NCBI GenBank assembly: GCA_003564135.1
Contig: PWNZ01000148.1
Coordinates: 1-40,378, forward strand
Direction: 5' to 3'
DNA from: Candidatus Cloacimonadota bacterium
GTDB lineage: Bacteria; Cloacimonadota; Cloacimonadia; Cloacimonadales; PWNZ01
Length of the DNA stretch: 40,378 bases
The translations under genes were made by a program, and so were the position numbers. The notes beneath the pieces were generated by a model, which worked only from the letters and a program-made list of their open reading frames with translations, was not told the origin of the DNA and did not search any database. Shown here piece after piece: positions 26,513 through 34,727 of this stretch (position 1 is the first letter of the stretch; each line of letters begins with the position of its first letter).

Positions 26513-28687
26513 CTAGTTATTACCGACACTGACTCCAAACTGCCAATTGAATCCCGGGTGGGGTGTATATCGATATATTTCGTACTGATTATCAAAGACA
26601 TTGTTGAGACTTAGAGAAAATAGGACTTTTGTAGTCCTGATATTTCTATGATACTTAAAGCCAATATCTGTAGTTTGATATGATGATATAGGATCGATTA
26701 ACTGATCTAAGGTTGTATGTTGTTTGCCGGTGTAAAAATGTCTGATATTGAGTGTTAGAGCTTCAATTAATCCGACTCTTATTTCAGAGGATAACCTGCT
26801 ATCGGGTCGGTAAGGGAGTTTATTACCGTAGAAATCCGACTTATTGCCTTGACTATCCTTAGTTTTATTAACTGCATCGATTATTGCGTATGATGCTGAC
26901 AAGCTTAACCGCTGATTAAGATGGTAGTCAAAGCTTAACTCGTATTCATCTATTTGAACTGAAGCTATATTGCCTGGTTTCCAACCGGTGACCGATCGGT
27001 ACCAATAAATCAGATCATCTACTTTACTTCTCTGAATAGAACCTTGAATCAATAATCTCGTGAACTGATAATTACCGAACAAACGATAATCGACCGAGGA
27101 TTCCGGCAGCAAATCGACATTGCCTGTTACCTGACTGTCACCTTTCCAGTATAGATCATAAAAGGAAGGTAAACTGTAGTTTTTACTGATTAATACTCCA
27201 AATAAAGCCTGAGGATAGAACAAATCGTATGATGAAACATAGCGCCAAGAATAATAGTTATCCCATAGTTTAGTTATGTCATAGCGGGCTTGCCCGCTAT
27301 GCTTCCATTCACCGGACAAAAAGCTCCGTTCGCCCACACCATGCAGTATTGGTAGGTTTAGGCCGGTATCTAGCCTAAAAGCTGCATTTTCTTGATATAC
27401 GGGTTCAATTGAGTTAGATTCTCTGGTCGGTTCAATATATTCAAAATCTTCCCGACCGTATTCTACGGTTAAACTTCCATCGAGGAAGGAATCGTCGGGA
27501 GCATCATAATGTGCTTCAAGTTTTGCCCCTCTCTTTATATTTTTATGCTCGCTTTTCATCTCAAAAAAAGGATGTGGCGAACGAGTATTATCGTAAAAAG
27601 CCCTGTCAGCTGACAAGTAAATCAGAGAATTAATAGTAATTCGGTCTAAAGAATTTACAATGGTTAAGTTACTTCCTATGGTGTACCCATTCATCCGAGC
27701 ATCTTGATAAAGAAGTGAATAGTTTACCGGTCCGGGTAATTTATCGTTAAACAGTCGGTAATCGAACTTCAATGACATTCTCTGTTTAGGCCTTGTATAA
27801 ACCATCTTAAGGTAAAGATTTTGGCTTTGCTTGTCATTGTATTGCCGGCGCATTGCTTCACCTTGTCTGTTTACATATTTAAAGTTATTCTTAGTGTGAC
27901 TATGTTCTGCATACATATCAATCCAAAATACCCCTAGATATCGGGCTAGTGACACTGAACTTTTTTTAAGGCCGAATGACCCAATCGTTTGGTTTAATAA
28001 ATATTCGCTGGCTGTGTTTTCAGAACGGGTTCTAAGATTAATAATACCTGATATTGCTCCGGCACCGGATATTGCCGAACTGCCTCCATGAATAATTTCA
28101 ACGGATTCGATATTTTTTAAAGATATACTAGCTATATCTACGGGCTGACCCATTCTGTTTATGACTACCCCATCAACCATTACTACCAGATGCCTGCTGT
28201 GATGTCCACCTAAGGATATAGTTTGCCTTTCACCGCTGAGACTAACCCCTTCAATGTTACCGTAGAGCTTGATAACATCTGCCAAATTCTCAACTGTCGA
28301 GTCATGATTTATCTGGATAACAGTTCGATCTCCCAGGTTCTCACGTTCATGTACCACTCTAATACCTTCAACATCAATGGCTTTACTGGCCAAAACGATA
28401 ACCTCTTTACTCAACAACTGCTTAAAAGTCAATTCCTTTCTATGATAACCTGTCCTATAAAGACTCACAACTGTTTTGTTCTCAACTTGCGACCGGACTT
28501 CGATTTTTATCAACCCCTTTTCATCGGTAACCATTAGGTTATCATCAAATATCACCCAGACGTTATCGACAGGTTGATCATTTTGATTGAAAATCTTTAC
28601 ATTATGGCTTTCCGCAGCTTCTAGTGATGAAACATAGGTTATCAATAGAACAATAAAAGTCACAACTATCATATTTTTCTGACGCAT
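26513..28687 (-). CDS. btuB: TonB-dependent outer-membrane receptor, probably corrinoid (BtuB-like)
   Basis: This encodes 724 residues with a signal peptide ending near LEA-AES. Residues 26-105 form a carboxypeptidase-regulatory-like beta domain, as in SusC/Bacteroidetes-style receptors. The plug (about 110-220) has VENLADVIKLYGNIEGV, LVVMVDGVVINRMGQP and SIEVIHGGSSA-type motifs, and the rest is alternating beta-barrel strands ending in FNWQFGVSVGNN. It would carry a bound ligand across the outer membrane using TonB energy. The B12 assignment comes from the neighbours: an ABC ATPase whose stop abuts its ATG, a propeller downstream, and a riboswitch-controlled btuFC nearby. Another substrate such as an iron chelate cannot be excluded. 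Confidence 0.87.
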   Translation of the reverse strand: MRQKNMIVVTFIVLLITYVSSLEAAESHNVKIFNQNDQPVDNVWVIFDDNLMVTDEKGLIKIEVRSQVENKTVVSLYRTGYHRKELTFKQLLSKEVIVLASKAIDVEGIRVVHERENLGDRTVIQINHDSTVENLADVIKLYGNIEGVSLSGERQTISLGGHHSRHLVVMVDGVVINRMGQPVDIASISLKNIESVEIIHGGSSAISGAGAISGIINLRTRSENTASEYLLNQTIGSFGLKKSSVSLARYLGVFWIDMYAEHSHTKNNFKYVNRQGEAMRRQYNDKQSQNLYLKMVYTRPKQRMSLKFDYRLFNDKLPGPVNYSLLYQDARMNGYTIGSNLTIVNSLDRITINSLIYLSADRAFYDNTRSPHPFFEMKSEHKNIKRGAKLEAHYDAPDDSFLDGSLTVEYGREDFEYIEPTRESNSIEPVYQENAAFRLDTGLNLPILHGVGERSFLSGEWKHSGQARYDITKLWDNYYSWRYVSSYDLFYPQALFGVLISKNYSLPSFYDLYWKGDSQVTGNVDLLPESSVDYRLFGNYQFTRLLIQGSIQRSKVDDLIYWYRSVTGWKPGNIASVQIDEYELSFDYHLNQRLSLSASYAIIDAVNKTKDSQGNKSDFYGNKLPYRPDSRLSSEIRVGLIEALTLNIRHFYTGKQHTTLDQLIDPISSYQTTDIGFKYHRNIRTTKVLFSLSLNNVFDNQYEIYRYTPHPGFNWQFGVSVGNN

Positions 28688-29479
28688 TTAGTTATCCCGT
28701 TTGATCCTGCTGCCAGGATATAGAATATTAGGTCTTCCGGATGATTTATTTATGAAAGTAGCAATATCGGCCTTATATACTCGTTTCAAGTTCTCCGACC
28801 TAACTACCATCTCGGGAGCACCATCGGCAGCTATTTTGCCGTTTTTCATCAAAATTATCCTATTGCAATAGTCGGCAGCTAAGTTAATATTATGCGAAAC
28901 TATAATTATACTCTTTTTTTGCTGCTGGTTAATACTTACTAACAAATCCATTATTTCTAACTGATGGTTAATATCTAAGTGTACTAACGATTCATCCATC
29001 AATATAACTTCACTCTGTTGGGCTAATGCTCGAGCTATATTTACTCTCTGCTTTTCTCCTCCGCTGAGTTGTGAATAGTTCTTATACTGTAATTCTGACA
29101 GATCAAGATTCGCTAGTATATCCGCTACCACCAGATGGTCATTGCAGCTATATTTTTGCCAGTAATGGAGGTAAGGATAACGTCCCATCATTACTAGCTC
29201 GCGAACTGAATAGTCAAACTGCAAATGTATTTCTTGAGGAATAATGGCAACTATCTTGGCGAGATCCTTGGGTTTTAACCTGTTAATACTTAGTCCATCA
29301 AATTCAATTATACCCGACCATAACCGCTGATAGCCGGTCATCATTCGCAATAGTGTTGATTTACCTGCTCCATTTGGTCCTAATAACGAGCATAACTCTC
29401 CCTGCTCAAACCTTAGTGACAGGTTATCAATCACCAGTTGTTCGTTATATCCGGTTGATATCTGCTTCAGCTGTATCAT
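28688..29479 (-). CDS. btuD: ABC transporter ATPase, FecE/BtuD type
   Basis: This encodes 263 residues. Walker A is GPNGAGKST (34-42), the Q-loop is in IIPQEIH, the signature is LSGGEKQR (near 138), Walker B is VILMDES and the H-loop is IIVSHNIN. It belongs to the ATPase family for vitamin B12 and iron-siderophore importers. It is the first gene of an operon with the TonB receptor (the TAA is directly followed by the ATG) and the propeller. The matching permease and binding protein are the btuC and btuF genes at 32150-34077. AAGGAG precedes the ATG. Unlike btuF, no cobalamin riboswitch is visible upstream of it. Confidence 0.9.
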   Translation of the reverse strand: MIQLKQISTGYNEQLVIDNLSLRFEQGELCSLLGPNGAGKSTLLRMMTGYQRLWSGIIEFDGLSINRLKPKDLAKIVAIIPQEIHLQFDYSVRELVMMGRYPYLHYWQKYSCNDHLVVADILANLDLSELQYKNYSQLSGGEKQRVNIARALAQQSEVILMDESLVHLDINHQLEIMDLLVSINQQQKKSIIIVSHNINLAADYCNRIILMKNGKIAADGAPEMVVRSENLKRVYKADIATFINKSSGRPNILYPGSRIKRDN

Positions 29480-29641
29480 ATTTCTCCTTTTTTGATATTA
29501 ACAAGTGAAGGAAAGGATGAGTGAGGATTAGACAGGTTTTTCGGTGAAGATTTACTTGCCTTGATAGCCTTAGTTTTATTTTTGGTGTGCTGATATAAAT
29601 CATCAGTATCAAGTTAAGTGCCACTTTCTTGGCTATTTTAT

Positions 29642-29669
29642 TTGACAATTCATACAAGATTACTATGTT
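29642..29669 (+). promoter_or_regulatory. Candidate promoter of the Rrf2-iscS-iscU operon
   Basis: TTGACA (29642-29647) is followed by TATGTT (29664-29669) at a 16-base spacing, 20 bases before the regulator's ATG. It is the natural target for autoregulation by the Rrf2 protein, but I do not see a clear palindromic operator over it. Confidence 0.45.
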
Positions 29670-29689
29670 ATAGATAAAAGGAGACAGAC

Positions 29690-30091
29690 ATGCAACTAAC
29701 TACTAAAGTTGAATACGCCATTAGAGCTTTGACCGATATAGCCAACTGCAATACGACTAAACCGGTTAAGCTTAGGGAAATATGTGAGCGTCAAAACTTA
29801 CCGGTTAAATATATGGAACAACTGTTCAGTAAGCTCAAGAAAGCGGGTATATTGAAGAGCGTCCATGGCTCATATGGTGGTTATTTGCTGCTTATTTCTC
29901 CAAATAAATTATCGGTCAAAGATATTATTTCGGCGGTGGATGACGGTTTTGTTAGCCTAACATGTTCTGGTGGCAAGGGTCCTCGGGAATTTTGTATAGG
30001 CAAGCCTTGTCGTTTTTTTAAAGAGTGGAATCAAATAAAAACCGATATTGATAAATATTTAGACACCATTCCTCTGTCGAGATTCTTATAA
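29690..30091 (+). CDS. Rrf2-family transcriptional regulator (IscR-like)
   Basis: This encodes 133 residues. The winged-helix region starts TTKVEYAIRALTDIA with the recognition part LPVKYMEQLFSKLKKAGIL and the wing VHGSYGGYLL. Three cysteines follow, C92, C102 and C107 (TCSGG then CIGKPC). E. coli IscR uses a similar triple (C92, C98, C104) to ligate a 2Fe-2S cluster, so iron-sulfur sensing is likely. It is the first gene before a cysteine desulfurase and an IscU-like scaffold, with 18 bases to the next start. This matches IscR-type feedback control of cluster assembly. AAAAGGAG precedes the ATG. Confidence 0.92.
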   Translation: MQLTTKVEYAIRALTDIANCNTTKPVKLREICERQNLPVKYMEQLFSKLKKAGILKSVHGSYGGYLLLISPNKLSVKDIISAVDDGFVSLTCSGGKGPREFCIGKPCRFFKEWNQIKTDIDKYLDTIPLSRFL

Positions 30092-30109
30092 ACTTAACAG
30101 GAGGTTACC

Positions 30110-31282
30110 ATGAGAGAAAGACTATATTTTAATAACTGCCTTACAACACCTATAGCTAATGAAGTTATGGCTGCTATGGAGCCGTACTTGCTGGAAAATT
30201 ATTATCCGGAGAATTTTAATAAAACAGGTACCAAAATAGTGGAGCAACTCGAAATCTGGAAAAATATGGTTGCTAAAACTATTGGTGCTGACGATAAGGA
30301 GATACATTTTACGTCAGGCGGCACCCTAGCTAACAACATAGCTATTAAGGGCTACTTACTCGCTAATGCCGGCAAAGGCAATCATATTATTTGTTCTGTT
30401 ATTGACTACCCAGATATCTTGGCTAATGCGGCTTTTTTTGAATCCAGCGGTTATGAGGTCACCTATTTAAACGCTGATAAGGAGGGGTTCATTGATCTAA
30501 AACAGCTAAGAGAAAGTATCCGACCTGAAACGATCCTGTTCATGACCACACTCGTCAATCATACTGTTGGTACCATTCAGCCGATAAAGAAGATAAGGGA
30601 AATCCTTAACAGTGCAGATCATTATATAGCAATTCACTCAGACGCCTGTGAAGCATACGGCAGAATAGCTGTAAATATTCGCGAGATGGGTATTGATATG
30701 ATGTCTGTAAGTGGACATAAGATATATGGTCCTCAAAGCTCGGGGTTCTTATATGTTGATAAGAAAATAAAACTAGCCCAACTAATTCACGGTATTAAAC
30801 GTCTCGACGACTTGCAAACAGGTGGTATAAGTGTCGCCAATATTGCCGGCTTAGTGAAAGCTATCGAATTGATTTTCCAAGATTTTCACTCATACCACAG
30901 TCATTTGAAACAAATGTCCGCTTATTTCTTGGATAAAGTTAACAGTGAGATCCCTCATGTTATCCTCAACGGACCAACAGGTAACAGTAGAGCACCCCAT
31001 AATCTGAATCTTACTTTCGAGTACATTGAAGGTGAAGCTATAATGATGATGCTTGATTATTACAATATATCTGTTGCGACCGGAAGTGCTTGCGCCTCAC
31101 AAGGCCTTAAACCTAATTATGTATTGCAAGCTTTAGGTAAAACATTAGAACAATCTCATGGGTCGATTAAGTTTACTTTTAGTCGTTATACGACTACGGA
31201 AGAACTTGATCAGCTAATCATTAAACTCAAGGAGGTTGTGGGTAAGCTAAGAGAAAACAGCACCCTACAGCCTGATAAATAA
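30110..31282 (+). CDS. iscS: Cysteine desulfurase (IscS/NifS class)
   Basis: This encodes 390 residues. The PLP lysine is K204 in VSGHKIYGPQSSGFLY, and the aspartate and histidine around it are in HSDACEAYGR. The catalytic loop is ATGSACASQGL with C328 followed by a class I-length loop. It mobilises sulfur from cysteine for iron-sulfur cluster assembly on the IscU scaffold encoded next. Two family segments look altered: the N-terminal DNNATT is NNCLTT (residues 8-13), and the usual GGxQExGxRxGTxN region reads HGIKRLDDLQTGGIS. It follows the Rrf2 regulator and precedes iscU by about 20 bases. Confidence 0.92.
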   Translation: MRERLYFNNCLTTPIANEVMAAMEPYLLENYYPENFNKTGTKIVEQLEIWKNMVAKTIGADDKEIHFTSGGTLANNIAIKGYLLANAGKGNHIICSVIDYPDILANAAFFESSGYEVTYLNADKEGFIDLKQLRESIRPETILFMTTLVNHTVGTIQPIKKIREILNSADHYIAIHSDACEAYGRIAVNIREMGIDMMSVSGHKIYGPQSSGFLYVDKKIKLAQLIHGIKRLDDLQTGGISVANIAGLVKAIELIFQDFHSYHSHLKQMSAYFLDKVNSEIPHVILNGPTGNSRAPHNLNLTFEYIEGEAIMMMLDYYNISVATGSACASQGLKPNYVLQALGKTLEQSHGSIKFTFSRYTTTEELDQLIIKLKEVVGKLRENSTLQPDK

Positions 31283-31302
31283 ATCATATATTGGAGCTAA
31301 TC

Positions 31303-31929
31303 ATGAAAATGGAATATTCCGACAAAGTAATGGAACATTTTATGAACCCCAGAAATAGAGGGTCGATTGAAAACCCGGACGCATGTGCCACAGAAGGCAG
31401 CCCAGCCTGTGGTGACCAAGTAAAAGTCTTCTTAAATATTAACCCGGAAACATTAATCATAGAGGATGTTAAATTCCAATCCTATGGTTGTGCATCTAAC
31501 ATAGCCACCGGCTCAATAATCACTGAAATGGCCAAAGGCAAAACTCTCGAGGAGGCTAAGAAAATCGACTGGAAAGAGGCTGCGCAAGCTCTTGATGGGC
31601 TACCGCCAATTAAGATGCATTGCTCTGTCTTAGCTGTCGACACTCTGCGTTCTGCAATCAAAAACTATGAATTGGAGCATAATCTTGCCGAAAAAGAGGA
31701 GTTTAGCAAAAAAGTTATTCTCGAAGAGTTGGAGAAAATTATTTATCCGCAGGTTGGGAAAAACTTAGTAGAGCTCAAAATGGTCAAGTACGTCGGTTTC
31801 GAAGATGGAGTTGCCATAATTGACCTCTACATACCTGAATTCGACGCCTACCGCGATAATATTGCCGAAGAGGTCAAAGAACATCTGGAAAGATATCCCG
31901 AGATTAAAGACATCAAAATTACGATGTAA
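31303..31929 (+). CDS. iscU: IscU-type iron-sulfur scaffold fused to a DUF59 (MIP18-like) domain
   Basis: The start chosen is the ATG at 31303 with GGAG six bases before; a TTG at 31291 precedes that site and is unlikely. The product has 208 residues. The IscU domain (1-125) has C36 with D38 (ACGD), C63 (YGCAS) and C107 (HCSVLA), and LPPIK (100-104), the chaperone-recognition motif. Residues 135-208 (VILEELEKIIYPQVGKNLVELKM through KDIKITM) resemble a DUF59/MIP18 domain, rather than the CxxC Nfu domain found in NifU. The usual DUF59 cysteine region is IPEFDAY here, with no cysteine. It receives sulfur from the preceding desulfurase. Confidence 0.9.
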   Translation: MKMEYSDKVMEHFMNPRNRGSIENPDACATEGSPACGDQVKVFLNINPETLIIEDVKFQSYGCASNIATGSIITEMAKGKTLEEAKKIDWKEAAQALDGLPPIKMHCSVLAVDTLRSAIKNYELEHNLAEKEEFSKKVILEELEKIIYPQVGKNLVELKMVKYVGFEDGVAIIDLYIPEFDAYRDNIAEEVKEHLERYPEIKDIKITM

Positions 31930-31944
31930 TCATTGATTATAGAA

Positions 31945-31988
31945 GCTTCTCCCCTATGAACTAATGGAGTTCTTCTAAGGGGAGAAGC
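31945..31988. terminator. Strong hairpin after iscU, possible terminator
   Basis: GCTTCTCCCCT (31945-31955) pairs perfectly with AGGGGAGAAGC (31978-31988), and inside the loop GAACT (31958-31962) pairs with AGTTC (31968-31972). It lies 15 bases after the iscU stop. No T-run follows on the plus strand, so it may end transcription inefficiently or protect the 3' end of the mRNA. It separates the operon from btuC, which ends at 32150 on the other strand. Confidence 0.6.
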
Positions 31989-32149
31989 CTTAACACCTTT
32001 CCTTCACCAAATATATATTTTAAAGAACTTTTTTCTATCCTAATAGTATTTTATCTAATATTTCCGGAACTAAATCATTTTTAACCGATTATCGTTGTCC
32101 TAGATTGTCGGTATAGTGATGGTTAATATAGCGGTTTTATTTATAGCTA

Positions 32150-33076
32150 TCATTTTTTATAAGCGAAAAAATAGATGAAGAAAGGACAACCTATAAAAGC
32201 TGTTATCACGCCAATCGGAATCTCGATAACTGCTAAGTGCATTGCCAAAAAATCACAGATCAAAAGCAATATTGCACCGGACAGGGCACTTAGGATGAAT
32301 ACTTTTTTTTGATTATTGCCAAACATTCTGCGCACGAAATGAGGCACCATCAACCCAACAAATCCGATAATACCAGCATAAGAAACGATAAAACCTATAA
32401 GAAGCGAGCTGACAACAAAAACATTACGTCGAAGCTTGTATACATCTACACCAACATTTGTGGCTATCAAGTCACCGCTACTGCAAATATTAAGCTGGTT
32501 AGATAACAAATAGAGGTATGTCATCAGACCAAGTGCTATAAAGCTCATGATTTGGAAAGTTAGCCACTCTTTGGCAGTAAATATATGACCGATATTCCCC
32601 ATCAATACGTTGATAATACTGCCTATCTCATTTTGATTCAGATACATAAGAAGAGAGATAATTGATGAACAAAACATACCGATAATAATCCCTGACAAGA
32701 GCAGTTTCGTCCCCGAATAATATCCGCCCATCTGAGCTATGTACCAGACAATAAGCATCGTTATCAAAGCACCAGAAAAAGCAAATAACGGTATCAGCAG
32801 GAATAGTCCCAATACTATTGAAATAACACTACCTAAAGCTGCTCCGGATGAAACACCAAGAATATAGGGTTCGGCTAAAGGGTTATTCAAAAGTATCTGA
32901 TATACCGACCCTACACCTGCCAGCACTAAACCACACATCAAAGCCAATATAAGCCGAGGCATCCGCACATGGTAAATCACAAAGTAGTTATGCGCTCGGT
33001 AAGTGAGGTATATATAAACTGCTGCGGCAGCTATGATTACTAGAACAGCTATTTTCAGAATCTTTTTACTAGTCAT
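32150..33076 (-). CDS. btuC: Cobalamin/iron-complex ABC permease, FecCD/BtuC family
   Basis: This encodes 308 residues, almost all membrane helices (about eight to ten). Characteristic segments are RMPRLILALMCGLVLAGVGS, YQILLNNPLAEPYILGVSSG and GIIGFVGLMVPHFVRRMFG, the last being the coupling region that contacts the ATPase. The permease forms the inner-membrane channel for the substrate delivered by BtuF. It is 65 bases downstream of btuF, probably in one transcript under the cobalamin riboswitch. The cognate ATPase is encoded at 28688-29479, split away by the isc operon. AGAGG precedes the ATG. Confidence 0.93.
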   Translation of the reverse strand: MTSKKILKIAVLVIIAAAAVYIYLTYRAHNYFVIYHVRMPRLILALMCGLVLAGVGSVYQILLNNPLAEPYILGVSSGAALGSVISIVLGLFLLIPLFAFSGALITMLIVWYIAQMGGYYSGTKLLLSGIIIGMFCSSIISLLMYLNQNEIGSIINVLMGNIGHIFTAKEWLTFQIMSFIALGLMTYLYLLSNQLNICSSGDLIATNVGVDVYKLRRNVFVVSSLLIGFIVSYAGIIGFVGLMVPHFVRRMFGNNQKKVFILSALSGAILLLICDFLAMHLAVIEIPIGVITAFIGCPFFIYFFAYKK

Positions 33077-33141
33077 GGCTACCTCTTAGAATCTTAATTT
33101 GCACATTATAAGTGAAAACATAGTATATATAGTGAGTAATG

Positions 33142-34077
33142 TTATTTGGCAAAAATTGCTTGTAGCATTTCGATACCTGCAACTACTCTCGGTCCGGCTC
33201 TTAATAATAAATCCGGATTGATTTCATCGAGAGTATAAATCCTATCATAGCGACAAGCTTCTATTTGACTCCAGCCTTTTCTATTTTTTATATGCTCGGC
33301 GGTGACTCCGGGATAAGTAATAATGATTATCTGCGGATTAGCTGCGATAACTTTTTCTTGTCTGATCATGCTGTATTCTCGAGGTAATGACGGAAATATG
33401 TTTTCACCACCAGCTATCGATATCACCTCGCCGATAAAAGATTCACTAGACACGCTCATAATAGGGTTACCGTATATCTCAACATAAACTCTCGGTCTTG
33501 GATCTTGCGGCGAAACCTTGGAATTAATTATTGCCTCTAAACTGTCTCTGACCGCTTTACCTCGATCGGGTATATGCAATTCATTAGCTACTTGTTCGAT
33601 ACTATCAAGCATCTGAGATAATGACAGCGGATAGACCACTAATGTGTTAATCCCTATTTTGCCCAATTCACCTGCAAGTTGTTGTTGTTCTAATCCGGAT
33701 GTTATGACTAATGTGGGATTCAGTTCGATAATTCGCTCTAAAGAAACAGCTCCGAATCTCCCTACTTGAGGTAACTCAGCAAAAGCTTCAGGATAATTCA
33801 CTTCTCGCGTAACACCTACTACATTCTCAGTCCCTTGCAGCAAATATAATATCTCGCCAACTTCCGGAGAAGTAATAACCAACCTCGGCTGATCATTATA
33901 GTTCTCGGCATCTACACAAGAGGAGACGACAAACAAAACCATTAAGCAAACAGCTAACGGCATTCTTAGGTAATAGCAGTAATTAATCTTGTTCAAATCC
34001 GAAGAAAAGCGATAAACTTTATTATCATGCTTCAGATACCGACCAAATGACTTCAATCTTATAAAACTTTTTAGCAT
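33142..34077 (-). CDS. btuF: Cobalamin ABC transporter substrate-binding lipoprotein, BtuF-like
   Basis: This encodes 311 residues. The ATG at 34077 has a good AAGGAAGGAT site. It gives an unusually long basic leader of about 38 residues before the hydrophobic core PLAVCLMVLFVVSSC, whose C54 fits a lipobox; a start at residue 39 is possible but lacks a ribosome site. The mature part is a BtuF/FecB fold: LVITSPEVGEILYLLQGTEN, VVGVTREVNYPEAFAELPQV, LERIIELNPTLVI and a second lobe with IIIITYPG. It binds corrinoid in the periplasm and hands it to the permease. A cobalamin riboswitch lies in its leader. Confidence 0.92.
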   Translation of the reverse strand: MLKSFIRLKSFGRYLKHDNKVYRFSSDLNKINYCYYLRMPLAVCLMVLFVVSSCVDAENYNDQPRLVITSPEVGEILYLLQGTENVVGVTREVNYPEAFAELPQVGRFGAVSLERIIELNPTLVITSGLEQQQLAGELGKIGINTLVVYPLSLSQMLDSIEQVANELHIPDRGKAVRDSLEAIINSKVSPQDPRPRVYVEIYGNPIMSVSSESFIGEVISIAGGENIFPSLPREYSMIRQEKVIAANPQIIIITYPGVTAEHIKNRKGWSQIEACRYDRIYTLDEINPDLLLRAGPRVVAGIEMLQAIFAK

Positions 34078-34167
34078 AACTATCCTTCCTTAATTGATTT
34101 GGGGATAGCATAGCCAAGAATCTTCTGTTGCCTGTTCTTTGCTCCGAAGAACTTGTACAAAAGACTC

Positions 34168-34315
34168 AATGGCAGGTTTCCTGGCTTACGACTGGAAATT
34201 TGCAAAGCCTTCCCACACTAACTGTGCAGTGACTTAGCTCCATTAGCGCCGCTTACAGTGGCGGAGACCGCTCCCGACTTTAACGGGATTCCCTTTTATG
34301 CTTCACCATTAAGCT
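34168..34315 (-). promoter_or_regulatory. Cobalamin riboswitch (adenosylcobalamin-type leader RNA)
   Basis: On the minus strand the conserved elements occur in order: GGTGAAG, AAAAGGGAATCCCGTT, GAGCGGT, CCGCCACTGTAAGCGGCGC (34265-34246), GTGGGAAGGC, and the B12 box AGCCAGGAAACCTGCC (34186-34171). It ends about 93 bases before the btuF ATG; that stretch holds the ribosome site and a small TTCTT-AAGAA hairpin that could act in the expression platform. It should repress btuF-btuC when intracellular cobalamin is high. A TTGACA at 34349-34344 upstream is a possible -35 element. Confidence 0.93.
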
Positions 34316-34727
34316 GACTCAAAAAAATAACTAACCTGTTTTTTGTCAAATGGTTTATCGGATTATCAGACGGGAGTGTTGAAGGGTTAAGGCAAAATCA
34401 CAAAATATATGGGGTCAGGAAGTCTGAATTTATCTTTGAAATCTACATCATCCTTTCTCAACACTAAACTCTACACCCCTTACCCTTCTGTGTACAACGG
34501 GCGGCTCGGCCGTTAAGAGTAACAGGCTCGTTTCCTGACTTCACCGGTCGGCTCGGACGTTATTCCTTCCGCTGTTTAGAATTGTGTAAAGTGAACCGGA
34601 GCGTTGACTTTTTAACCCCGTGAAACCTTTTTTCTGTTTAGCCGGGTCAGTTGGCTGGTCCGTCGAAGTTAGTCGGCAACTAATCTTTTTAAACGAGCTC
34701 GACGCAGTCAATATTATTGATAAGGTA
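34316..34727. other. Gap between riboswitch and pgk with GC-rich direct repeats
   Basis: No supported gene in about 400 bases. CGGCTCGGnCGTTA occurs at 34502-34515 and again at 34549-34562, in a patch visibly richer in G and C than its surroundings. A five-base hairpin TTAGT/ACTAA lies just behind pgk. The open frame on the minus strand at 34541-34744 has no ribosome site and looks random. Confidence 0.6.

Noticed and set aside
34510..34540. Second cobalamin riboswitch (CAGGAAAC-like stretch on the minus strand)
   Set aside because: Only a few bases resemble the B12 box, and the other conserved blocks are absent.
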